A DNA stretch of 64,000 bases from Lautropia sp. Its GTDB lineage: Bacteria > Pseudomonadota > Gammaproteobacteria > Burkholderiales > Burkholderiaceae_E. This document shows, piece by piece, positions 28,148 to 37,415 of the stretch (position 1 is its first letter; every line of letters starts with the position of its first letter). The stretch is from positions 1-64,000 of the forward strand of contig JAUMZD010000011.1 of NCBI GenBank assembly GCA_030528325.1. Reading direction: 5' to 3'. The notes under the pieces are model-generated. The model was not told where the DNA came from. It ran no database searches and saw only the letters and a program-made list of their open reading frames with translations. The position numbers were made by a program, and so were the translations under genes.

Positions 28148-29207
28148 ATGAGTGCGAAGGAGCGGCATCGGCTGCGCGGGTTGTGCAGGCGGTGCATGAG
28201 GGGTGACTGAAGCAGGCAGAGGCGGCGCAGGAGCTGGGGCTGTCGGTCAGGCAGCTCAGGCGGTTGGTAAAGTCATGGCGTCAATCCGGTGCGGCAGAAC
28301 TGGTGTCCAGACGCCGCGGGCAGCCCGGCAACCGGTGGATCGCCGAGGCCGAACGGGAGGAGATGCCGTACCAGCGGCAGCGCTATGCCGACTTTGGGTC
28401 GACGCTGGCAGCGGTGTATCTGCAACGCAGGGGCACGGTTTCAAGCGCTCGGTGGAGACGCTTCGGCAAATGGATGATCGAGGACGGTCCTGTGGAAGCC
28501 GAAGCGTGCACGGCAGAGACGGAATTTTCAGCTTCGCGAGCGCCGGGCCGGTATGGGCGAGAGCTGGTTCAGATCGACGGCAGCCCACATGCGTGGCGGA
28601 GGATCGAGGGCTGCGCTGCTCGCTGATTGCCTTTGTCGACGATGCCACGGGGCGATTGCAGTACGCGCATTCGTCCCGAGCGAGAGAGAGTTGCGAGGCT
28701 ACTATCTCCGGGCGCTCAGGGCTTATGTGAGGCAGTATGGGCTGCCCGGTGGCGCTGTACAGCGACACCGGCACAGCATTTTCACCAAGCACGACGTGGA
28801 AGAAAGATCGGACGCCCACGCGGTTTGAGCGGGCTACCGGCTCAGTGCGCTGGGCATCGAGCCGATTCTGGCCAGAACCCCCCCAGACCAAGGGCCGGGT
28901 GGAAGAACGGGCGTTTCAGACCTTGCAGGACAGGCTGGTGAAAGCGTTGAGGGTGGGCCGGCATCACGACACTCAAGGGCGCCTATGGCTATCTGAAGCG
29001 TTTCATGGCGGACTACAACCGACGCTTTGCGAGGCCGCCCCCAGGCATGAGGCGGACGCACACCGGCCACTGAATCGGGATGCAGAGGCGCTACGCCTGA
29101 TCACCAGCGAGCAGCACGAGCGCACACTGTCGAAGTCGCTGTCGTGCCGCTACCGGGGCCCCCAGTACCTGATCCAGACCGAGGGCAGCAGGACTATCAT
29201 CACCTGA
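28148..29207 (+). pseudogene. ISNCY-family (IS1202-like) transposase relic
   Basis: Pieces of one transposase can be read across all three forward frames: an N-terminal helix-turn-helix (QAAQELGLSVRQLRRLVKS-like), a DDE-type core with LVQIDGSPHAW, LIAFVDDATGRLQYA and YYLRALRAYVRQYGLP, and a C-terminal stretch with RVEERAFQTLQDRLVKALR and RPLNRDAEALRLI. At least four frameshifts and an early stop separate them, so no active protein is made. I could not define terminal inverted repeats. A copy of element A begins about 33 bases beyond the frame end. Confidence 0.82.
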
Positions 29208-29239
29208 GGGGGCAACGGTCACCGTGTGTGATGATGCCG

Positions 29240-29368
29240 ATGGGCGGCAAGAAAGTCGCGGGCTTGCAAACCCCGCGCCGGCCGGTTTTTCTTGCCTATT
29301 GGGCGGCGAATCGGGCACAAACTGTGCCCGGCGGGGCCCGATTTTCGCCTTCGCGACAAGCTCTTAGC
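29240..29368. repeat. Element A, internally shortened copy
   Basis: From TGGGCGGCAAGAAAGTCGCG to TTCGCGACAAGCTC. It retains the AATCGGGCACAAACTGTGC block but has lost part of the left inner block and central hairpin. It lies directly after the ISNCY-type relic. Confidence 0.75.
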
Positions 29369-29474
29369 ACGTCACCTTAGCTACATACGGCGCTTGCAGC
29401 TAAATAAAGCCAGAGAGAGTCCTCTCCTTTCCGATATCCAATTTTTCGCATCTCTTCTAATCAAACGACAAGGG

Positions 29475-29670
29475 TTAGAGCGTGGTGGTATGCACTTATT
29501 CGGCCCGCGAAAGCCCGTCGTCTCTGGGCCTACAGAACAAGGTGCCAAGCCCGCAGAATCCTTAATGGCTTCAAGGGGTTAGCAACGGTGCGCCGGTATG
29601 TTAAGGGCCACGAAGCTGCGCAGCCAGAAGGGCTTTCGCGGAGACGAATAAGTGCACAACACGCTCTAAC
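29475..29670. repeat. Element B, short copy
   Basis: Left end TTAGAGCGTGGTGGTATGCACTT and right end GACGAATAAGTGCACAACACGCTCTAA are imperfect inverted repeats of about 30 bases. The inside (CAAGCCCGCAGAATCC, ATGGCTTCAAGGGGTT) matches the longer copy at 31250-31545. About 195 bases; no coding capacity. Confidence 0.82.
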
Positions 29671-29736
29671 AGCAAAGCGCAAAAGAAACCCCCTTTCTAC
29701 AGGGCATTGACAAGGCTTCAGTTCGCCATTTTCAGT

Positions 29737-29752
29737 TGTTCCACGTGAAACA
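29737..29752. promoter_or_regulatory. parS site 2
   Basis: TGTTCCACGTGAAACA, a full match to the parS consensus, 67 bases after an element B copy. Confidence 0.93.
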
Positions 29753-30051
29753 TTCCTCTATTCCAAACCCCCTTCAGCCGCCTCCTTTGCCTTTTAAAGA
29801 AGAAGAAGTGAGAAAAGAATGATCCTCATCCCCAGCTTATCTGTGGGTACCTCTTTGTCTTCACCCGCCAAACACCTGAGATCCCTTCTTTCTCTTGAGC
29901 AGAGCTCTGGCTCCCTTCTTTTTTGGCCCTTGGGAGCTTGAGCAAAGCAATAGCAAAGTCGTGGGTGGGGCCGCAAACCGAACGTGCCAACCCTTCCCAA
30001 CTTGTATCTGCTTTTTTCCTCATCCCTTTAGCACGCAGCAATTATTGGGGC

Positions 30052-30128
30052 TCTCGAATCGGGCACAAACTGTACTCGGCGGGGCCGATTTTCGCCTTCG
30101 CGATTCCTCTATCGCCCAAGCTCCTAGC
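30052..30128. repeat. Element A, right-half copy
   Basis: Begins TCTCGAATCGGGCACAAACT and ends CGCCCAAGCTCCTAG, matching the right half of the full copies. The left half is missing; a small left-type fragment (GTGCCGGCCCATTTTGCACC) occurs separately at about 30459-30483. Confidence 0.75.
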
Positions 30129-30313
30129 CTAGGCTTTCTTTCAGCGGAATAATGTCTCTTCTTTCCAATGCTCATCGGGTGGGAAGTTACAGCAAAGCGT
30201 GCCTTTTTGATGCCGCGTGGCAAATATAGTTATGACGTCCCAACCCAAAAAAGAAGAGATAGAAGCTCCTGCTCCCCTGAAGTAAGAGTGATTGAAATAG
30301 GAATCAAGCGAAA

Positions 30314-30329
30314 TGTTTCACGTGAAACA
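30314..30329. promoter_or_regulatory. parS site 3 (perfect palindrome)
   Basis: TGTTTCACGTGAAACA, the canonical perfectly palindromic parS. Confidence 0.96.
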
Positions 30330-30778
30330 ACGGAGATGAAAGCCACAGCATAGGTCATGTACCCGGGGGTTCTTTTTCCTAGCAATTCGTTTTGAGACCA
30401 AGTAATAAACAAGCTGCTACCTCTTTTAGCAGCAGAGTAGTCCGGGTTGCTACCGGCCGTGCCGGCCCATTTTGCACCCGCTTCTGTCAAATGTCCCCTT
30501 CCGTCCAAATGTCCCTTCTGACAGACGATCCCGGGCGTTTGAGGTTAGGTCCTGGTCAGGCCCCCTGAATGCAGCCATCCTCCGCCTCGAAAGGCCTGCC
30601 CCATGGGTGGGTGCGCTTTCCATTTCGGCTTCGCCACGCGCTGCAACGCCGGATCCACCCGCGCTCATTGAGTGTCTTCTAATTGCCCTGCCGCTGTACC
30701 AGCTCATGCCCTTCAAAGCACCGGTAGGGCAAGGGTTCATCCCGGTACAGCAACACCCACGGGCTAACCTCCTCCCTC

Positions 30779-30870
30779 GGAGCTTGAGCGGTGTGGACGG
30801 AATTGCGAGAAGACGAAAATTGGCTCCGGCCGAGCACACATTAGTGCTCTCCGTCCGCCGCTCGATAGCC
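30779..30870. repeat. Element A, diverged half copy
   Basis: GGAGCTTGAGCGGT, then GGAATTGCGAGAAGACGAAAATTGG and CCGGCCGAGCACACATTAGTG follow the order of the inverted element A half, but with many changes and a small insertion. It looks like an old copy. Confidence 0.5.
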
Positions 30871-31081
30871 CGCCCATCAAAGGATGGAAAAGAGAGGTGG
30901 CGGGGGAGGAAAAATCGGTCGTGCGGTCGCTTCAGCCAAGACCTCGATGACCTACTACTGCCGGCCCCGGCCCGAGAACTTATGAACACGCATTGTCCAA
31001 AGAGCATTACACATCTTTCGGAAGTAGATGTTGTGATTCACTCTGAGCTCCTCTCGGGCCGGTTGATCTAGTTAAAACAGT

Positions 31082-31251
31082 CTAGGAGCTTGGGCGGCAG
31101 GAAAGTTGCGGGCTGCAAATCGACCGCGCCGGCCCAGTTTGCACCCGCTTCTTGCCCCATAGCACCCGGCTATGGGGCGGCGAATCGGGCACAAACTGTG
31201 CTCGGCGGGGCCGATTTTCGCCGTCGCAATTCCTACCGCCAAAGCTCCTAG
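31082..31251. repeat. Element A, best-preserved full copy
   Basis: The outer ends are CTAGGAGCTTGGGCGGCAGG and CCTACCGCCAAAGCTCCTAG, inverted repeats with two differences. The central hairpin is GCCCCATAGC-acccg-GCTATGGGGC. About 170 bases with no credible gene. Its right end abuts the left end of an element B copy with no spacer. Confidence 0.92.
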
Positions 31252-31545
31252 AGCGTGTTATGCACTGATTCGTCCCCGCGAAAGCCCCTCTGGGCGTGCA
31301 GAACAAGGCGCCAAGCCCGCAGAATCCTCAATGGCTTCAAGGGGTTGGCAACGGTGCACCGGTATGTAAGGCGCACGAAGCTGCACGCCCAGAGGGGCCT
31401 TCCCTTCGGGCTGGCCCCAAAACCGCACGCTGACGGCGTTGCCACGCTTGATAAGGCAGCCAGCCTTACCGGCGCGTGGCGCCTTGTCAACACGCGGTTT
31501 TGGGGCCAGCGCGGGGACGAATAAGTTCATAACACCGCTCTAAGT
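31250..31545. repeat. Element B, long copy
   Basis: Left end AGAGCGTGTTATGCACTGATTC and right end GACGAATAAGTTCATAACACCGCTCT form terminal inverted repeats. A second internal inverted arrangement (CCCCTCTGGGCGTGCAGAAC near 31280 versus GCTGCACGCCCAGAGGGGCC near 31380) suggests a long hairpin. The right 50 bases match the fragment at the window start. About 295 bases. Confidence 0.85.
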
Positions 31546-31563
31546 GCTACGCTAAATTTTTAA

Positions 31564-31579
31564 TGTTCCACGTGGAACA
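31564..31579. promoter_or_regulatory. parS site 4 (perfect palindrome)
   Basis: TGTTCCACGTGGAACA, a perfectly palindromic parS variant, about 20 bases after element B. Confidence 0.94.
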
Positions 31580-32351
31580 TGATGGAAGAAGATGCCACGC
31601 TGGAGTGGAAAATTTCCGCTCTCAATCCGTCCAAATTCATCAGCTTTATAGGCACAATGAATTCCTAGAACAACTTGCAGGTTTTGCTATCACCCACGCT
31701 TTAACCTTTATCCTTCTCCGGAAACTGTGCCTTTGCCGTTTGGAGGGAGGGAGACACTCTCAAAAGACATTTTTCTGCTTTTCTAGAACCCAAAGAACAA
31801 GATCTATCACACACCACAAAAACAGAGCGGAGACAAGTTGTTATTGCTGAAAGGAGGGAGGGGTAAGGGCCGGGGACACTCCCGGCAGAGCAATTTCCGA
31901 TTCCGCCCCTTAAAGCAGTGCTGAATCCTGATCAGAGGAGGAAAGGGGCGAGGGGTAGGTATGCTGGCAGAGTTGTGCACTTACGTATGTACGAATGCTA
32001 CCTTGCTTCTTATCTTGCAGATCTTCAACGGCCCGTCGCTGGGGCGTTGGGCGTTGTTTGTTCTCGATTCTCGACGGGAGGTCGGGGGAAGTTGAGAGGG
32101 AAGACGGAACGGGGGAAGCTTGTCGGTGGTGAGAGGGGTCGGAGACGCACCTGCTTGGGCCTGGCTTCTCCTTTCCTTTTCTGATTTGTTCTTCTATCTT
32201 GTGAATTGACACTGTTTGTCGTGTTCTACAGATTTAAATCTAAGCGTGTGTAAGGTGCCAGAAGCCGTTCTGCTGCAAGACCGGGTAGCAAGAAGAACCT
32301 AAACCCTCCTGTCTCCTCCCTCCATAAGCAGAGCAGGCTTAGCTCCTCGGA

Positions 32352-32389
32352 GGGGAACGGGGGGAAAGGGGTGCGCGGGGAAGGGGGGG
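32352..32389 (+). other. G-quadruplex-capable G-run cluster
   Basis: Five runs of four to seven G residues separated by two to five bases occur on the plus strand (G runs at 32352, 32359, 32368, 32377 and 32383). This satisfies the usual four-run pattern for a folded quadruplex. It lies within the parS region, between sites 4 and 5. Function unknown. Confidence 0.6.
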
Positions 32390-32460
32390 AAGCAATCTGT
32401 CGGGGACGGCTCCTGTCCGGTTGTTCTCTTCTGCCCTTTTATGTACGTTGTTTTTTATCT

Positions 32461-32476
32461 CGTTTCATGCGAAACA
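32461..32476. promoter_or_regulatory. Degenerate parS-like sequence
   Basis: CGTTTCATGCGAAACA keeps both TTTC/GAAACA arms but differs from consensus at three positions, including the CACGTG core. Probably a decayed site; binding is doubtful. Confidence 0.3.
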
Positions 32477-32603
32477 CTGGGGCCTTATATCATCCGAGGT
32501 CTGGGCTTTTTCTCCCTCCTTTCTGATCCTCTTGCGACGGCCCAGAAAGGGGGGGGTTCTCCTCTATCTCAAGCCTTTTTTATTTTCCTCCTATCTTCCC
32601 ATA

Positions 32604-33470
32604 GTTAGAGCGTGTGATGACTTTGAAGGAGAGGCATGACATTACCCAGCATCAATATGGAAAAGACCATAGAATGCAGGCCTGCCAGCGTGTCAGGCGA
32701 GCGCTTGTAGTCTCGCGCCAGTCGGCGAAAGCGCGGTTGATCCAGCCGAAACTTCGCTCAATGACCCAGCGTCTGGGTAAAAGAACAAATCCTTTTTTGG
32801 CCTCGGACAGCTTCACGATCTGAAGATCCAATACCGGCCTGCTTGGCGTCTTTGGCTGGATCGTCGCCGGTGTAGCCCTGATCGGCATAGACCACCTTGA
32901 GCGTATCCGTATCTCCTGTGGCATGCTGAAGCTGTTCGGCCAGCTGCTCCTTCACTTGGGCTCGCTCCGGTTCATTGGCCGGTGTGACATGTACGACCAG
33001 CAAGGTTGCCGAGCGTGTCAACGGCCATATGAACCTTGCTACCCTTCTTGCGTTTGTAGCCATCGTAGCCCGCACGAGGACCCACTTTCACAGGGTTTTG
33101 CCGTCCAGAATCACAGTGCTGGGCAGGGCCTTGCCGTTGCTGAGCCACCCGAATGATCAGCGAAGATCACTGACCACCGCTTCGAAGCAGCCGGTACGGA
33201 GCCAGCGCGCGTCTGTTGATAGACCGCTTGCAGGGTGGAAAGTCAATTGGGCAGGACCGCCATGGCGAAGCCGCCCTGGCCCATCCAGCGCAAAGCGTTG
33301 AACATGGCCCGAAGGTCATGCTTGCGTTGTGGGGCTTGCTCGTCCATCAGAATCAGATAGGGCGCGGCAAACGCGCGTTCTTCGTCGGATACATCGGTGG
33401 GATTAGGGGCGGCGTGCATTCATCAGGCTACGATAGCACCCCCGGGGAAAAGTTCATAACACGCTCTAAG
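32604..33470. mobile_element. IS5-family insertion sequence relic
   Basis: An element of about 865 bases bounded by TTAGAGCGTGTGATGA and TCATAACACGCTCTAA, inverted repeats that differ at one base. Its transposase gene (minus strand) is broken. The TTA/TAA at the ends is compatible with a short TNA/TA-type target duplication known for the IS427/IS1031 side of the IS5 family. Element B shares these ends. Confidence 0.85.
32640..33421 (-). pseudogene. IS5-family DDE transposase, frameshifted
   Basis: Reading the minus strand gives, in scattered frames, PTDVSDEERAFAAPYL, QRKHDLRAMFNALRWM, RARAGYDGYKRKKGSKVH-like text, LLVVHVTPANEPERAQVKEQ, LKVVYADQGYTGDDPA and GFVLLPRRWVIERSFGWINR. These are the conserved blocks of IS5/IS427 transposases, including the DQGYTG aspartate and the catalytic glutamate in VIERSFGW. 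At least four frameshifts and an internal stop interrupt it, so it is inactive. Confidence 0.85.
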
Positions 33471-33495
33471 GTTCCCTTTTTCTTTTGGTTTGATT

Positions 33496-33511
33496 TGTTT
33501 CACGTGAAACA
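33496..33511. promoter_or_regulatory. parS site 5 (perfect palindrome)
   Basis: TGTTTCACGTGAAACA, identical to site 3, 25 bases after the IS5-type relic. It is the site closest to pdxA. Confidence 0.96.
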
Positions 33512-34381
33512 CATCCATCCAGGGGGTAAGAGTAAGAGGGAAAAGCCCGGAGAGGAGCAACATCGCCTCGCCTCCCGTTATCGGTTTTGTCGTGTGCTAC
33601 TGTAAAAAGGACAAAGAGGGCGGGTAAAAGTGCTCCGACAGGAAGCAAGGGCAGAGGGCCTCCCCTCAAACTTTTCTGAAGCGTTCGACCCTCCCTACTC
33701 CGGACTCTCTCTTCCGCTCTCTATGATGCTGAGGTTGAGGTGCTGGCCGAAAACGAAATGAAAAAGTATTGGATTTGGAAGGAAGGAGAGAAAAAGGAGA
33801 TGCGCGGCGACGGTAAGTTGTGGCGTGGGTGAGGGTAGAGATGATCAGGCCAGAAAAGAGCGAGGGGGGGCCCTGCGCCCCTACCTACGCGCATACGAAT
33901 TGCAGACAAAGGGCAAGAAAGAACAATTGGAACGATATAGGAAGGAGAGAGAAGAGTCTCCCGAGTTTTGTGAAAGCCTAAAAGCCAAACGGAGAGGAAA
34001 GGGGCGACGGGCCCCGGAGCCGGCGATTGGAGAAGGTGTAGAAAGTTCATCTGCTTATTTCATTTGATTGCACTCACCTAAAAAGGCAGAATGAGCTTTA
34101 CAGAAGAGTAATAATAAATAATTCTCATTAATATTTACTTCGATATGATCTTAGGCGCTGCTTTCATTCCATCGGGATTTCTTTCAGTGTCCAATCCCCT
34201 CTCCAGCAAAGTGTGCAGGGCAGCTTTCCTGCAGCCTGTGTACCCAGCTCAGATTGTGGGCGGGATGTACGTACCCTCAGTGATGTGCTGCTGTATCCGC
34301 TGGCTTTGGTCTTGCCGGTGAAGATGGACGCGGGCACGTTAGACTGTGCGATCGTGTGTCTATGGAGAAGGGGCCAAGCAG

Positions 34382-35344
34382 ATGGAGGGGGGATTGAAGC
34401 CGATTGCATTGACGATGGGAGATCCCGCAGGTATCGGGCCGGAGATCCTGATGAAGGCATTGATGGAGGCCGGAAAATGCCCTCAGAGGCCTTTTTTCAG
34501 GCTATATGGGGATAGGGTATTGCTGAGATCCCTTTCGGCGCGTTATGGGCTTGATTCGAGCCTTTATGAGCTTGTTCCTTGCGGTGAGCTGAAAGCGGGC
34601 TGGCAGCTTGGAGAGGTGTCAGGTGAGGGGGGAGGAGCGGCGTTTCGTGCGGTTCGGCAGGCTGCCATGGATGCGATGGCGGGGAAGGTGCGTGCCGTGG
34701 TCACTGCACCGCTCAGCAAGGCGGCCATGAATCTGGCGGGGCATCATTATCCCGGGCACACGGAAATTCTGGCCGATCTGGCGGGGGGCGTGCCGGTTCG
34801 GATGATGCTGGCGAATCCGGAGCTGCGCACGGTACTGGTGAGCATTCATTTGCCCTTGCTGGAGGCGGTGCGCTCGCTGTCGACGGATGGCATCCTTCAG
34901 ACGATTCAGCTCACGGATCGCTTTTTGCGTCAGACAGGTTTGCCCAGGCCCCGGATTGCGGTGGCCGGGCTCAACCCGCATGCCGGTGAGGGCGGTTTGC
35001 TGGGCACCGAAGAGCAGGAAACGATCGAACCGGCGGTCAGGATGGCGCAGAAACAAGGCATCGATGCCAGTGGCCCCTATCCACCCGATACGGTGTTCAT
35101 GCGGGCCAGGGGATTCAAGCACTTCGATGTGGTCATCGCGATGTACCACGATCAGGGACTGATCCCGGTGAAGTATCTGGGCGTGGATGATGGTGTGAAC
35201 CTGACGGTGGGATTGCCCTATGTGAGGACGAGCCCGGATCACGGTACGGCCTTCGACATTGCTGGTCAGGACAAGGCGGATCCGGCCAGCATGGTGGCGG
35301 CCATCAGGATGGCTGATCAGCTGTCGCGTGGCGATTCGCGCTGA
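34382..35344 (+). CDS. pdxA: 4-hydroxythreonine-4-phosphate dehydrogenase
   Basis: PdxA oxidises 4-phosphohydroxy-L-threonine with NAD in the DXP-dependent pyridoxal phosphate pathway. The 320-residue protein starts with the family motif TMGDPAGIGPEI (10-21), has metal-binding His in AGHHYPGHTEIL, and ends with the substrate-binding YHDQGLIPVKYLG and SPDHGTAFDIAG. The chosen ATG at 34382 has a purine-rich ribosome site; an upstream ATG at 34346 would add 12 unconserved residues. It opens the rightward block after the parS region. Confidence 0.95.
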   Translation: MEGGLKPIALTMGDPAGIGPEILMKALMEAGKCPQRPFFRLYGDRVLLRSLSARYGLDSSLYELVPCGELKAGWQLGEVSGEGGGAAFRAVRQAAMDAMAGKVRAVVTAPLSKAAMNLAGHHYPGHTEILADLAGGVPVRMMLANPELRTVLVSIHLPLLEAVRSLSTDGILQTIQLTDRFLRQTGLPRPRIAVAGLNPHAGEGGLLGTEEQETIEPAVRMAQKQGIDASGPYPPDTVFMRARGFKHFDVVIAMYHDQGLIPVKYLGVDDGVNLTVGLPYVRTSPDHGTAFDIAGQDKADPASMVAAIRMADQLSRGDSR

Positions 35345-35414
35345 CAGGCTCTTTTGGGGGAGCCCTGATGCGCGGACTTTTTCTCCGGGAGATTGCAAGG
35401 GACGGATACCCCAT

Positions 35415-35440
35415 GAAAAACCCCGCCTGATGGCGGGGTT
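35415..35440 (-). terminator. Intrinsic terminator after pckG
   Basis: AACCCCGCC-TGAT-GGCGGGGTT forms a 9-bp stem; read leftward it is followed by a T run (complement of the A run at 35415-35420). It lies about 110 bases beyond the pckG stop. Confidence 0.85.
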
Positions 35441-35549
35441 CCAAAAGCAGCCAGCGGCGTGGGCTCCGGCTGGCTGCTGTCTGCCTTCCAGTCTTCAGGT
35501 CAGGGCTGTTTCACGGGGGCGTGAGCCTGCCCCGAAGCGGGCAGATCGA

Positions 35550-37415
35550 TCAGCCTGCCAGACTGGCTTCGAGTTTCTGACGAATCTCCTTCAGCTTGGC
35601 CGGCAGGCGCTCGCCGAGCTGGGTGAAGAGCTCGTCATGACGCTTGAACTCGGCACGCAGCTGAGCCGGGTCGATCGTGCTGATCTTCTTGTACTGTTCT
35701 TCGCTGAACTCGAGACCGGTCCAATGGATGTCGGCATAGGTGGGCGAGGTGCCATAGGCATGCTCCACACCTTTGCCGGTGCCTTCGAGCCGATCCAGAA
35801 TCCACTTCAGCACGCGCATGTTTTCACCGAAGCCCGGCCAGATGAAACGGCCGTTTTCGTCGGTGCGGAACCAGTTGACGTTGAAGATCGGGGGAAGCTT
35901 GGCGCCCATGGCTTCCAGTTTCGGGCCGAGGTCGAGCCAGTGCTGGAAGTAGTCGCTCATGTTGTAGCCGCAGAAGGGCAGCATGGCGAACGGGTCGCGA
36001 CGAACCACGCCCTGCTTGCCACCAGCGGCAGCGGTGGTTTCCGAACCCATCGTGGCAGCCATGTACACGCCTTCATCCCAGCTGCGGGCCTGGGTGATGA
36101 GCGGTACCGTGTCGGAGCGGCGGCCACCGAAGATGAACGCATCGATCGGCACACCAGCAGGGTCGTCCCATGCCGGGTCGACGGCCGGGTTGTTGGTGGC
36201 GGCGGTGGTGAAGCGGGAGTTGGCGTGCGCAGCCTTGCGGCCGTTCTTGCCGTCTTCGGGCGTCCAGTCCTTGCCCTGCCAGTCGATCAGGTGGGCGGGT
36301 GGCTCGCTCAGGCCTTCCCACCAGACATCGCCGTCATCGGTCAGAGCCACGTTGGTGAAGAGCACGTTCCTGTCGAGTGCTGCGATGCAGTTCGGGTTGC
36401 TCTTCCTGTTGGTGCCGGGGGCCACGCCGAAATAGCCTGCCTCGGGGTTGATGGCAAACAGGCGGCCGTTGGCATCGGGCTTGATCCAGGCGATGTCGTC
36501 ACCGACCGTGGTGACTTTCCAGCCCTCGAAGCCTTTGGGCGGGATCAGCATGGCGAAGTTGGTCTTGCCGCAGGCCGACGGGAAGGCGGCGGCCACATGA
36601 TACTTCTTGCCTTCCGGCGAGGTCACGCCGAGGATCAGCATGTGCTCGGCCAGCCAGCCGGGGCCGCCATCGGCCGCAGCGTTCTTGCCCATCGACGAGG
36701 CGATCCGCAGTGCGAGGCACTTCTTGCCCAGCAGGGCGTTGCCACCGTAGCCCGAGCCATAGGACCAGATTTCGCGGGTTTCCGGATAGTGGACGATGTA
36801 TTTTTCATCGTTGCAGGGCCAGGCCACGTCCTGCTGGCCTTCGGCCAGCGGCACGCCCACGGTATGCACGCAAGGCACGTATTCGCCGTTCTCGCCGAGC
36901 ACATCCCAGACAGCCTTGCCCATACGGGTCATGATGCGCATGCTGGCGACGACGTAGGGAGAGTCGGTCAGCTCGATGCCGATCTGGGCGATGTTGCTGC
37001 CGAGGGGGCCCATCGAGAAGGGGACGACATACATCGTGCGACCCTTCATGCTGCCGTCGAACAGCTTGTCCAGCTTGGCCCGCATTTCAGCCGGTGCCAT
37101 CCAGTTGTTGGTGGGGCCTGCGTCGATTTCCTTCTCGCTGCAGATGAAGGTGCGGTCTTCGACCCTTGCCACATCAGAGGGATTCGAGCGTGCCAGATAG
37201 GAGCCAGGACGCTTTTCGGGATTCAGCTTGATCAGGGTGCCACGCTCGACCATCTCTTCGCAGAGGCGGTCATATTCGGCCTGGCTGCCATCTGCCCAGA
37301 GGACACGGGCAGGCTGTGTCAGCTGGGCAATCTGGCGAACCCACTCGATGATCCCTTTATGGCGTACTTCGGGAGGAATGACTCCAATGTCGACGGCAGA
37401 TGATGCTGATGTCAT
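35550..37415 (-). CDS. pckG: Phosphoenolpyruvate carboxykinase (GTP)
   Basis: This 621-residue GTP-type PEPCK converts oxaloacetate to phosphoenolpyruvate, the first step of gluconeogenesis. The P loop with the reactive cysteine, [10 protein letters not shown], is near residues 280-290, the metal-binding and oxaloacetate regions ([25 protein letters not shown]) precede it, and [13 protein letters not shown] follows. Length is normal. It is transcribed alone, leftward, converging with pdxA, and ends in an intrinsic terminator. It complements the ring-cleavage cluster, which yields oxaloacetate and pyruvate. Confidence 0.97.
   Translation of the reverse strand: MTSASSAVDIGVIPPEVRHKGIIEWVRQIAQLTQPARVLWADGSQAEYDRLCEEMVERGTLIKLNPEKRPGSYLARSNPSDVARVEDRTFICSEKEIDAGPTNNWMAPAEMRAKLDKLFDGSMKGRTMYVVPFSMGPLGSNIAQIGIELTDSPYVVASMRIMTRMGKAVWDVLGENGEYVPCVHTVGVPLAEGQQDVAWPCNDEKYIVHYPETREIWSYGSGYGGNALLGKKCLALRIASSMGKNAAADGGPGWLAEHMLILGVTSPEGKKYHVAAAFPSACGKTNFAMLIPPKGFEGWKVTTVGDDIAWIKPDANGRLFAINPEAGYFGVAPGTNRKSNPNCIAALDRNVLFTNVALTDDGDVWWEGLSEPPAHLIDWQGKDWTPEDGKNGRKAAHANSRFTTAATNNPAVDPAWDDPAGVPIDAFIFGGRRSDTVPLITQARSWDEGVYMAATMGSETTAAAGGKQGVVRRDPFAMLPFCGYNMSDYFQHWLDLGPKLEAMGAKLPPIFNVNWFRTDENGRFIWPGFGENMRVLKWILDRLEGTGKGVEHAYGTSPTYADIHWTGLEFSEEQYKKISTIDPAQLRAEFKRHDELFTQLGERLPAKLKEIRQKLEASLAG

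Larger units (their letters stand above)
27550..34381. other. Gene-poor parS region of decayed mobile DNA between mnmG and pdxA
   Basis: This 6.8-kb stretch separates leftward mnmG from rightward pdxA. It holds five good parS sites, an ISNCY-type relic, an IS5-type relic, two copies of element B and several full or partial copies of element A. Between these, the sequence is less GC-rich than the neighbours, often purine- or pyrimidine-biased, and contains no open frame with a recognisable protein. The last 300 bases before pdxA are AT-rich (AATAATAAATAATTC near 34105). No phage genes were seen. The region probably forms the centromere-like ParB loading zone. Confidence 0.75.

Noticed and set aside
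31563-31850. Rightward frame beginning MFHVEH after element B
   Set aside because: Its start codon and first residues are the parS site itself; composition is unlike genuine genes here.
27550-34381. Prophage or genomic island
   Set aside because: No integrase, phage structural gene or att-type duplication is seen; the content is IS relics, short repeats and parS sites.
35259-37403. 714-codon rightward frame opposite pckG
   Set aside because: Antisense of a complete, well-conserved pckG; contains no known domain.
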